NCBI GenBank assembly: GCA_017994695.1
Contig: JAGOKF010000034.1
Span: 1 to 39,404, forward strand
Length of the DNA: 39,404 nt
Origin: Myxococcota bacterium
Lineage (GTDB): Bacteria > Myxococcota_A > UBA9042 > DTJE01
Direction of reading: 5' to 3'
In this document: positions 1 through 7,373 of the stretch, piece after piece
Layout of the letters: every line of letters begins with the position of its first letter
Numbering within the stretch: the stretch's first letter is position 1
Translations under genes and position numbers: made by a program
Notes under the pieces: generated by a model
The model's input: the letters and a program-made list of their open reading frames with translations, nothing else
Databases searched by the model: none
Told to the model about the DNA's origin: nothing

Positions 1-2
1 CG

Positions 3-1169
3 GCGACGCACATCGACGGTCAGGTGCAGGTGGTCGGGGGTGCGTGCAACTCGTGCCACGGGAGCGGGACGAACGCGGCGCCGCCGGTGGACACGGCGGG
101 GCGGAGCGGGACGGGGGAGGTGACGGTTGGGGCGCACCAGTCGCACCTGCGGGCGACGCTGGGGAAGGCGGTGGCGTGCGAGGCGTGCCACGTGGTGCCG
201 GGGACGGTGGACGCGGCGGGACACCTGGACGGGACGCCAGAGGCGGAGGTGGTGTTCGGGGGGCTGTCGGTGACGGACGGGGCGACGCCCGCCTGGGACC
301 GGGGGACGGCGACGTGCGGGGGTTCGTACTGCCACGGGGCGACGCTGGACGGGGGGAGCCTGTCGGCGCCGAAGTGGACGGTGGTGGACGGGAGCCAGAA
401 GGCGTGCGGGACGTGCCACGGGGCGCCGCCGCCATCGCCCCATCCCGCGTCCCCGGTCTGTGGGACGTGCCACCAGGACGCCACGCTCCAGGGCGGCATC
501 GCGGACGCCTCCCGGCACATCGACGGGAACCTGGACGTCCGGTCCGACTACGCGTGCAATGCCTGCCACGGCAGCGTGGACAACCCGGCTCCGCCCCGGG
601 ACCTCGACGGGGGCGACCAGACCACCCGGGTGACGGTGGGGGCCCACCAGGCCCACCTGGGGGCCCCGTCGGCCATCGCGAATGCCCTGGCCTGCGGGGA
701 CTGTCATCAGGTTCCGGCGACGCTGGAGGCGGTGGGGCACATCGACACCCTCCGGCCTGCCGAGGTCGCGTTCGGATCTCTTGCCCGGACGGACGGGGCC
801 AATCCCCAGTGGAACCGGGCCTCAGGGACCTGTTCGGGCACCTACTGCCACGGCGCCACGCTGAACGCCGGCGGCACCGCCACGGCGCCCCTCTGGACCC
901 GGGTGGACGGGTCCCAGGATGCCTGCACCTCGTGCCACGGGATGTCGCCGCCGACGGGACGCCACCCCGGCGTCTTCCAGAAGCACGCGTCGATCACCGA
1001 CTGCAACCAGTGCCACAACGGCGTGGCCAACGCGGCGGGCACCGCCATCGTGGCCCCGGCGCTGCACATCGACGGGACGGTCCGGGTGCAACTGAAACTG
1101 GGGGGCTCCTGGGTCCCGGGGACCCGGACCTGCGACCCGGCCTGTCATGGAGCCGAGACGTGGAGGTAG
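3..1169 (+). CDS. Multiheme c-type cytochrome, GSu C4xC/C2xCH repeat type (5' partial)
   Basis: The frame is open to the left edge, and the first residues (ATHIDGQ) already match the internal HIDG repeat element, so the true start lies outside the window. The protein carries eight CxxCH motifs, two Cx4CH motifs (CGGSYCH, CSGTYCH) and one Cx3CH near the C-terminus, giving up to 11 heme sites. Two long modules repeat in tandem, each with an ACxxCH, a W-bearing stretch before YCHGATL, and a VDGSQ-AC-x2-CH element. This is the repeat style of Geobacter-type outer-surface cytochromes. Family knowledge suggests an exported electron-transfer protein. Placement directly before a predicted beta-barrel and a second multiheme protein suggests it is the outer-face or extracellular partner of a porin-cytochrome conduit (inference). 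Codon use changes sharply near position 430-480. Confidence 0.88.
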   Translation, partial: ATHIDGQVQVVGGACNSCHGSGTNAAPPVDTAGRSGTGEVTVGAHQSHLRATLGKAVACEACHVVPGTVDAAGHLDGTPEAEVVFGGLSVTDGATPAWDRGTATCGGSYCHGATLDGGSLSAPKWTVVDGSQKACGTCHGAPPPSPHPASPVCGTCHQDATLQGGIADASRHIDGNLDVRSDYACNACHGSVDNPAPPRDLDGGDQTTRVTVGAHQAHLGAPSAIANALACGDCHQVPATLEAVGHIDTLRPAEVAFGSLARTDGANPQWNRASGTCSGTYCHGATLNAGGTATAPLWTRVDGSQDACTSCHGMSPPTGRHPGVFQKHASITDCNQCHNGVANAAGTAIVAPALHIDGTVRVQLKLGGSWVPGTRTCDPACHGAETWR

Positions 1170-1236
1170 GCCGGCAGGCCTCGAATCATCACCCTGTGGG
1201 AGACGACCGGCCCGGGGGGCCGGCGGGGAGGGAGGG

Positions 1237-2589
1237 ATGAGAGGGACGCGACAACCGGGGCTCGGGTGGGCCGTACCGGCCCTGCTGGTCCTGGGATCGA
1301 TGCTACCGGCGGTCGCCGGGGGCAAGGAGGTCGAGGCCCGGGTCTACGGAAGCACCGAAACCTTCTTGATGACGCGCCAGGTCCTGGACCCGGCGGATCC
1401 GACCTCCCGCCTGTTCCAGTTGCCCATCTACGAGTACCTGACGGTGGGCGCCGACGACATGGGAGTTCCGGGGCTCTCCCTCCAGGTCCGGGGATTCGGC
1501 CGGGTCCACCCGCTGAACCGGGCCGATGACCGGGTCTTCGACGGCGACCTGCTGGTCGGGACCCTCTCCTACCGGGACCCCCGGGGCCGGGTCCAGGCGA
1601 CCCTGGGACGGCAGTTGCGGACGACCGGAGCGGGGAACCTGCTGCTGCTGGACGGGGCCTTCGTCCGGGTGCGGCCCGGCGTGGACCTCACCCTGGAGGC
1701 CTACGGAGGCTGGGTGCCCGATGCCCGGTTCGATCATGCCCTGGACCGGGCGGCCTTCGGGGCCCGGGTCGCCTGGGAGCCCTGGGACTGGGGACGCCTG
1801 GGACTGTCCTGGTCCGGGGAGCACGACCAGGGCATCCTCTCCCGGTCGGCCATCGGGATCGACTACGGAGTCCGGGCGATCCGGAACGTGGAGTTCGGCG
1901 GGTTCCTGGCGGTGGATCTCCAGACCCGGGCCTTCCAGGAGACCCGGAACACCCTGGCGTGGCGCATCGATGGCCAGTGGCGCCTGGCCTTCGACGTGAA
2001 CTACTACGACCCCGTCGCCCGGCTGCCCCTCACCTCGATCTTCCGGGTCTTCACGAACCGCAGGAACCTCTCGGCGGGTGCCGAGGTGGACTTTTCCTCC
2101 CGGGGAGCCCTGTCGTCCCACGTCCGGGGACGGTACTTCGCCTACGGCTTCCAGGATCACGGCTTCGAGGTGGGCTGGAAGCCGGTGCTCCGCTTCGGCG
2201 AACGGGGTGGAGTCCGGGGCCTGACGGGGCTGGAACTGGTCTACCTGAAGGGGCCGGACAACGGCTATTTCGAGACCCGGGTGTTCGGGTCGATGCGGCC
2301 GATTCCCAGGCTGGAGGTTGCACTGGACTACGACCTCTACGTGTACGACCGCGCCCTCAGGGGCTGGGAGTCCTGGCGGCGGGCCGACCCCCGGGGAACC
2401 ACCCCCTACCTGTACACCGGGGAGGGCGGGACTCGGACCAGTCACGTGACCAGTTTGAAGGTGGGGGTGGACCTGTTCCAGGGAGCCTCCCTGCTGGCCG
2501 AGGCGGGCGTGGCGGTGACCCCCGACTTCCTCCAGCAGTGGTCGGGTCTCCTGAAGTTCTGCTACGCCTTCGACCGGCGCGTGAAGTGA
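1237..2589 (+). CDS. Predicted outer-membrane beta-barrel protein (conduit porin candidate)
   Basis: The protein has 450 residues. The ATG at 1237 follows a GGAGGGAGGG ribosome site and opens a clear signal peptide (Arg residues, then AVPALLVLGSMLPAVAGG). An in-frame GTG/ATG further upstream would bury this signal inside the protein. The mature part is a run of amphipathic, aromatic-rich strands broken by short Asp/Gly/Arg turns, as expected of an outer-membrane barrel. It contains no heme motif and only one cysteine near the end. It lies 67 bases after one multiheme gene and 8 bases before another. In known porin-cytochrome systems (MtrB type, or Geobacter OmbB type) a barrel holds a cytochrome across the outer membrane, and that role is inferred here from context. 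No specific family is recognised from the sequence alone. Confidence 0.82.
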   Translation: MRGTRQPGLGWAVPALLVLGSMLPAVAGGKEVEARVYGSTETFLMTRQVLDPADPTSRLFQLPIYEYLTVGADDMGVPGLSLQVRGFGRVHPLNRADDRVFDGDLLVGTLSYRDPRGRVQATLGRQLRTTGAGNLLLLDGAFVRVRPGVDLTLEAYGGWVPDARFDHALDRAAFGARVAWEPWDWGRLGLSWSGEHDQGILSRSAIGIDYGVRAIRNVEFGGFLAVDLQTRAFQETRNTLAWRIDGQWRLAFDVNYYDPVARLPLTSIFRVFTNRRNLSAGAEVDFSSRGALSSHVRGRYFAYGFQDHGFEVGWKPVLRFGERGGVRGLTGLELVYLKGPDNGYFETRVFGSMRPIPRLEVALDYDLYVYDRALRGWESWRRADPRGTTPYLYTGEGGTRTSHVTSLKVGVDLFQGASLLAEAGVAVTPDFLQQWSGLLKFCYAFDRRVK

Positions 2590-2597
2590 GGTGGGCC

Positions 2598-3653
2598 ATG
2601 GCGGAAGGACGTCGTTGGTTGCGATGGAGCATGGCACTGGGGGCGGGCCTGGCGGCGGTCCACGCCTGCGGGACGCTGGTCCAGCGGGAGGATCGCATCC
2701 GGTTCTCCCACAAGTTCCATGTGGAGGAACAGGGCATCGAGTGCAAGGACTGCCACCAGGAGGTGATGCAGTCGGATCGGCTTCCGGGGCTTCCCCGGGA
2801 GGCGTCCTGCCTGGAGTGCCACGAGAAGAAGGATGACAACTGCGGGTTCTGCCACCTGGATCCGGCCCGTCCCAGGTCCTGGGGCATCGACCGGGAACCG
2901 GGCCTGCAGTTCAGCCACAAGGCGCACCAGGAACCCTCGAAGGGGGACTGCGCGACCTGCCACAAGGGCGTCGAGACCCGGACCGCCCCCCCGGCCCGCT
3001 ATGACGTCACCCACGACGACTGCATGTCCTGCCACCGCCAGGATTTCCGGAAGATCGACTGCCGGCGGTGCCACGGGAATCTGGTGGACTCGGAGGCTGC
3101 TCCTCTGGGCCTCTACTCCCACGAGGGGGACTTCCTGAAGCGCCACGGGACCCTGGCCCGGGGCGACTCCCGCGTCTGCGAGCACTGCCACCGTCCCTCG
3201 GACTGCACGGACTGCCACCAGCGCATGGACCCCCTGACCCCGGCCGAACGGTTCTCCGAGCAGATCGGCAGGTCCCTGGTCCACCGGGCCGACTACCTGA
3301 CCCGGCATCCCATCGAGGCCCGAGCCGACCCCTCGTCCTGCCGGTCCTGCCATGTGGACAGCCAGTGCGTGTCCTGCCACCAGTCCAGCGGCATCGGACA
3401 GAGCGAGCGGGGATGGGACCGGGCTTCTCCCCATCCCCCGGGCTTCGCGATGAACCGGTCCTCGCCGGATTTTCACGGAAAGGCCGCGTCCCGGGACATC
3501 GCCGCCTGCGCAACGTGCCACGACCGGGGGGCGTCGTCCAACTGCGTGACCTGCCACAAGGTGGGCGGTCAGGCCGGGCGCAGTCCCCATCCCAGGGGCT
3601 GGAACCCGGCCGTTTCGAAGGACGGCCCGGCCTGTCGGGGGTGCCACCGATAG
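2598..3653 (+). CDS. 13-heme c-type cytochrome, probable lipoprotein
   Basis: The protein has 351 residues and starts at the ATG at 2598, 8 bases after the porin stop. The N-terminus has basic residues, a hydrophobic stretch and a possible lipobox ending VHAC at residue 24, so it is exported and perhaps lipid-anchored. Thirteen CxxCH motifs can be counted (CKDCH, CLECH, CGFCH, CATCH, CMSCH, CRRCH, CEHCH, CTDCH, CRSCH, CVSCH, CATCH, CVTCH, CRGCH). Extra His residues in FSHK-type motifs look like distal heme ligands. This heme density (about one per 27 residues) is typical of electron-wire cytochromes. Position between the porin and a sensor kinase suggests it is the periplasmic or barrel-inserted electron carrier of the conduit. 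Which face it occupies cannot be told from the sequence. Confidence 0.9.
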   Translation: MAEGRRWLRWSMALGAGLAAVHACGTLVQREDRIRFSHKFHVEEQGIECKDCHQEVMQSDRLPGLPREASCLECHEKKDDNCGFCHLDPARPRSWGIDREPGLQFSHKAHQEPSKGDCATCHKGVETRTAPPARYDVTHDDCMSCHRQDFRKIDCRRCHGNLVDSEAAPLGLYSHEGDFLKRHGTLARGDSRVCEHCHRPSDCTDCHQRMDPLTPAERFSEQIGRSLVHRADYLTRHPIEARADPSSCRSCHVDSQCVSCHQSSGIGQSERGWDRASPHPPGFAMNRSSPDFHGKAASRDIAACATCHDRGASSNCVTCHKVGGQAGRSPHPRGWNPAVSKDGPACRGCHR

Positions 3654-3683
3654 TCCTCGCTGGAACCGGGGGGCACGGAGACC

Positions 3684-5432
3684 ATGCGGCCGAAGTCCGG
3701 TCCCGGGAACCGGATCCGACGGGGGTGGGGGCCGTGGGTCGCCTTCGCCGCGCTGCTGGTCGGCATCGCCTGGATCCCCAGCGCCAGCCATCGGTTCACG
3801 TCGGAAATGCTGCTCCAGCGGGAGGTCGATCGCCACCAGTTCCTCGGGAGGCGGGTGGCAGGGTGGCTCCAGGAGGAGAACGTGCACCTGCTGGGTTCCC
3901 TGGAGGCCCTGGAGGACATCGTATCCCGGGAGGGGGCTTCCTCGATGGTGACGTCTCTCCGGGTCCAGGCGGCCTGGGAGGCCCTTCACCCTCTCCACGC
4001 GGTGCGTGCCCTGGTGGTTCAGGACGCGGTGGGGCAGGCGATCGTCGCCCTGGGAGACATCCCGGTCCGCTGGAACGATCGGACCCGGGACTTCCTGGAA
4101 GGGCTGAGGAACGGTCCGGGGGTTCCGGGAGGTCGGCTGCTGGCAGGGGATCCACTGCTCTGGGTGCTGGGCCTGGGGGTGGCGGGACCCGGGGAGGCAG
4201 GCCCCGCCACGATCTGCCTGGTCGCGGACCTCTCGGGGGTCTTCGGGCGCCTGATCGGGATCGAGGCCCAGGACGTGGACGTGTCCTTCACGCTGATGAG
4301 CGACGACGGGGACCTGCTGCTGCACAGCGGCGCCGGGATGCCCGGGGGGATGGATCGCCTGGCGGACTGCCGGCGATGCCATGAACCCGTGCCCAGGCCC
4401 GGAGGCGCGGAGGGCCGCTCGCGGCTCCGATACCCCGTCGCCGGTACCGAGCGGCTGGTGGTCCAGGTGCCGGTGGACCTGGGAACCGCCCGGTGGACGC
4501 TGTGGGCCAGCACGCCCACCCGGGACCTCCTGCGGCCCTTGAGCCAGCAGCAGATCTCGCTGCTGGTCTTCACGCTGCTGCTGCTGGTCCTGCTGCTGGG
4601 ACTGGGCCTGATCGTGCGCCGGCAGCAGATCGAGCGGCTGGGCCTCCAGTCCCGGCTCGCCGAGCAGGAGCGGGTCCTCCGCCTGGTCGAGGAGCAGGAT
4701 CGCCTGCGGAACGAGCTGGAGGCGACCCGCCACATGGCCACGGTCGGGCAGATGGTGGCCCGGGTGGCCCACGAGGTGAAGAATCCGCTCCAGTACATGG
4801 GCACGGGCCTGGAACTGCTGGGCCGCCGGGTGCAGGACGAGGAGGGGAAGGCCCTGGTAGAGGACCTCCGCACCGGGATGCGGACGCTGAACGCCATCGT
4901 CCAGGAACTGCTGGATTTCTCGCGCCCGATGAGACTGGAAAGGTCCCGGGTGGACCTCGGGGCGCTGCTGCAGGACGTGGAGCGGCGGTTCCAGGGCCAG
5001 GAAGGGCCTCGGGTGACCGTCGAGACAGGCCAACGACTTCCGGACCTGGAGGCCGACGTCGAGAAGATCCGACAGGTTCTGTGGAACCTGGTGCAGAACG
5101 CCCGGGAGGCCATCGAGGACAGCGGGAAGGGGAGCCGGGTGGCGATCCGGGGCGGACCGGTCCTGGGCAGAGAGGGCGAGTCGGTCTTCCTCGAGGTGCA
5201 GGATGACGGTCCGGGCATGTCCGTGGAGGTCCGGGATCGCATCTTCGACCCCTTCTTCACCACGAAGACCCACGGGTCGGGGCTCGGACTGGCGGTGGTC
5301 CAGCGCATCGTGACGGCCCACGGGGGCCGGGTGGATGTCCGGACGGCCCCCGGCGAAGGCACGACGTTCCGGGTCACCCTACCCGCCGGGGGGCGGGGAA
5401 CCAGGGAGGAGGCATGGAGCGATCCGTCCTGA
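3684..5432 (+). CDS. Membrane sensor histidine kinase with a periplasmic CxxCH heme motif
   Basis: The protein has 582 residues. A first membrane segment lies near residues 13-32 and a second, very Leu-rich one near 290-312, bracketing a periplasmic domain of about 255 residues. That domain contains CRRCH at residues 229-233, a c-type heme attachment motif. Cytoplasmic parts follow: a short coiled linker, the HisKA H-box with phospho-acceptor His363 (VAHEVKNP), the N box (LWNLVQNAREA), the G1 box (DDGPGM), the F box (DPFFTTK) and the G2 box (GSGLGLAVV). The last 19 bases overlap the response regulator gene, so the two are co-translated partners. The neighbouring cytochrome genes suggest it senses redox state or a heme ligand (inference). 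A non-heme role for CRRCH is possible but less likely given the context. Confidence 0.93.
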   Translation: MRPKSGPGNRIRRGWGPWVAFAALLVGIAWIPSASHRFTSEMLLQREVDRHQFLGRRVAGWLQEENVHLLGSLEALEDIVSREGASSMVTSLRVQAAWEALHPLHAVRALVVQDAVGQAIVALGDIPVRWNDRTRDFLEGLRNGPGVPGGRLLAGDPLLWVLGLGVAGPGEAGPATICLVADLSGVFGRLIGIEAQDVDVSFTLMSDDGDLLLHSGAGMPGGMDRLADCRRCHEPVPRPGGAEGRSRLRYPVAGTERLVVQVPVDLGTARWTLWASTPTRDLLRPLSQQQISLLVFTLLLLVLLLGLGLIVRRQQIERLGLQSRLAEQERVLRLVEEQDRLRNELEATRHMATVGQMVARVAHEVKNPLQYMGTGLELLGRRVQDEEGKALVEDLRTGMRTLNAIVQELLDFSRPMRLERSRVDLGALLQDVERRFQGQEGPRVTVETGQRLPDLEADVEKIRQVLWNLVQNAREAIEDSGKGSRVAIRGGPVLGREGESVFLEVQDDGPGMSVEVRDRIFDPFFTTKTHGSGLGLAVVQRIVTAHGGRVDVRTAPGEGTTFRVTLPAGGRGTREEAWSDPS

Positions 5433-6829
5433 TCGTCGAGGATGAGGCCATCAGCCGCAACCACCTCCGCCTGATCCTGCAGGAGGAGGGATACCGGGTC
5501 CGGGCCGTCCCGACCGCCGAGGAGGCCCTTCGCGGTCTCGCCGAGGAGGAATTCTCCTGCGTGCTCTGCGACTGGAAGCTCCCGGGCATGGACGGGATGG
5601 GGCTGCTGGCATGGGTTCGCCGGTACCACCCCGAGACCCCGGTGGTGATCATGACCGCCTTCGCGACCATCGAGAACGCGGTGGCGGCGATGACCCAGGG
5701 AGCGTCGGACTATCTGACGAAGCCCTTCGGCATCGAGCAGGTGCGGCTGGTCCTGGCCCGGGTGCTGGAGCGCCAGGAACTGCAGCGGGAGGTTCTGAGG
5801 CTCCGGAGCGAGGTCTCCCGGCGCTATTCCTTCGACCAGATCCTCGGCCGCAGCCCCGGGATGCTGCGGGTCTTCGAGGTGATCCGATCGGTGGCGGAGA
5901 CCGATTCCACCGTGCTGATCATCGGGGAGACCGGCGTGGGAAAGGAACTGGTGGCCCGGTCCATCCACGTCCACAGCCTGCGCAAGGACGGTCCGTTCGT
6001 GGCCGTCAACTGCGGAGCCCTGGCCGAAGGGCTGCTCGAGAGCGAGCTGTTCGGGCACGAGAAGGGGGCCTTCACCGGGGCCATCAAGCGCCGGGAGGGA
6101 CGGATCGACCTGGCGCAGCGGGGAACCCTGTTCCTGGACGAGGTCTCCGAGATGTCCCCAGCGATGCAGATCCGCCTGCTGCGGTTCTTGCAGGAGGGGA
6201 CCTACGAGCGGGTGGGGGGGACCGAGACCCTCCGGGCCAGCGTCCGGGTGATCGCGGCGACGAACCGGGACCTCCGGCCCCTGATGGCCGCGGGATCCTT
6301 CCGCGAGGACCTCTACTACCGGCTCCACGTGGTGCCCCTGGAGGTCCCTCCCCTGCGGGAACGGGTCGAGGACATCCCCCTGCTGGCGCTGCATTTCCTG
6401 GCGGAGTTCCGGCGCCAGTTCGGCCGGTCGGTCGATGCCTTCAGCCGGGAGGCCCTGGACCAGATGCTCGCCTACTCCTGGCCGGGAAATGTCCGGGAAC
6501 TGCGCCATGTCGTGGAACGGGCGGTGCTGCTGAACCAGACCCCGGTGATCGAGCGCGTGGACCTTCCCCGGGAGAGACGCGCGGCCCGAGACGTCCGGGG
6601 GCCGGAATGTCCCGTGTCTCCCGGCACGCCTCTGAGGGAGTTCCTGGTCGAGGCCGAGCGTCGCTACTGGAAGGATCTCCTGGACCGCCAGAAGGGCAAC
6701 GTCACGGCGGCGCTGAAGGAGGCGAGGGTGCCCTCCAAGACCTTCTATCGCCGCATCCGGGCCCTGGGAGTGGACCCTCGGGACCACCGTCCCCGGGAAG
6801 AGAAGGCTTCCCCGGAGACGAAGGACTAG
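5414..6829 (+). CDS. NtrC-family sigma-54-dependent response regulator
   Basis: The protein has 471 residues, and the ATG at 5414 follows a GGGAGGAGGC ribosome site inside the end of the kinase gene. The receiver domain (1-120) has the acidic pair E9/D10, phospho-acceptor Asp53 and the late Lys in TKPF. The central AAA+ domain (about 145-375) has Walker A GETGVGKE, the sigma-54-contacting GAFTGA loop, and Walker B GTLFLDEVSEM. A Fis-type helix-turn-helix closes the protein (NVTAALKEARVPSKTFYRR). Family knowledge: on phosphorylation such proteins form rings that open sigma-54 promoters. The partner kinase is adjacent and rpoN is at 25067-26542. Its targets are probably the cytochrome-porin genes, although no clear GG-N10-GC promoter was found inside the window. 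Confidence 0.97.
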   Translation: MERSVLIVEDEAISRNHLRLILQEEGYRVRAVPTAEEALRGLAEEEFSCVLCDWKLPGMDGMGLLAWVRRYHPETPVVIMTAFATIENAVAAMTQGASDYLTKPFGIEQVRLVLARVLERQELQREVLRLRSEVSRRYSFDQILGRSPGMLRVFEVIRSVAETDSTVLIIGETGVGKELVARSIHVHSLRKDGPFVAVNCGALAEGLLESELFGHEKGAFTGAIKRREGRIDLAQRGTLFLDEVSEMSPAMQIRLLRFLQEGTYERVGGTETLRASVRVIAATNRDLRPLMAAGSFREDLYYRLHVVPLEVPPLRERVEDIPLLALHFLAEFRRQFGRSVDAFSREALDQMLAYSWPGNVRELRHVVERAVLLNQTPVIERVDLPRERRAARDVRGPECPVSPGTPLREFLVEAERRYWKDLLDRQKGNVTAALKEARVPSKTFYRRIRALGVDPRDHRPREEKASPETKD

Positions 6830-6902
6830 AGCCGCCCGGATGACTCCGGCCCTGTCGCGGCGAATCCTCAAGCCCGGGGAGTCCGGTTCCGGGAATCGTC
6901 CG

Positions 6903-7331
6903 TCAACGGACCTGGACCGGGACCTCCACGGGGACCTGCTTGAAGACCCGGCACTCCTGGGCATTGCAGATGCTGAAGTCCGCCAGGGCCTTCACCCGCC
7001 CGTCCCCCGCCTCGGACGACAGGACCGGCACTTCCAGGACCCCCACGCCGTCCCGGGAATGGAAATCCTGGTCGGCCCCCGAGAAGGTCTCCCGCAGCGG
7101 CTTCACGCCCTGGGCCTCCTGGATCCTCAGGCGTGCCGGGAACTCCTCGTTCCAGTGGTAGCCTTCCCGGGGAACGAAGCGCAGGCTCACCCGGCCTTCG
7201 GCCCCGGCCGCCAGGGGTTCGGAGGCGGTCTCGATGCGGTACTCCGATCCCGCGGCTCGACCCTGGCAGGCCGCCAGGAACCCCGCCAGGATCGCCACGG
7301 GAAACGCAGGGACGAATCGACGGATGGTCAT
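6903..7331 (-). CDS. DsbD alpha-domain-like lipoprotein
   Basis: The protein has 142 residues with a signal peptide and lipobox (GFLAAC, Cys22). The start is supported by AGAAAGGA upstream. The single domain has the features of the periplasmic N-terminal domain of DsbD-type thiol reductases: a beta-sandwich with GYHWNEEFP early and a conserved late Cys pair in FSICNAQECRVFK (Cys122, Cys127). The membrane and thioredoxin domains of a full DsbD are absent, so this is an orphan alpha-like domain. It ends convergently with the sigma-54 regulator and lies 42 bases downstream of the giant Cys-rich lipoprotein gene on the same strand, so co-transcription with that gene is likely. A role in disulfide or cytochrome maturation chemistry is plausible but inferred. 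Confidence 0.75.
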   Translation of the reverse strand: MTIRRFVPAFPVAILAGFLAACQGRAAGSEYRIETASEPLAAGAEGRVSLRFVPREGYHWNEEFPARLRIQEAQGVKPLRETFSGADQDFHSRDGVGVLEVPVLSSEAGDGRVKALADFSICNAQECRVFKQVPVEVPVQVR

Positions 7332-7373
7332 GGAGATGGTCCTTTCTGGGCATTCTTCCTGTGCGTGCCCGCG

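Noticed and set aside
2562-6964. Two long minus-strand frames (919 and 981 residues) under the cytochrome and kinase genes
   Set aside because: They result from high GC3 on the plus strand and lack ribosome sites or domains, whereas the plus-strand frames have CxxCH, HisKA and AAA+ motifs.
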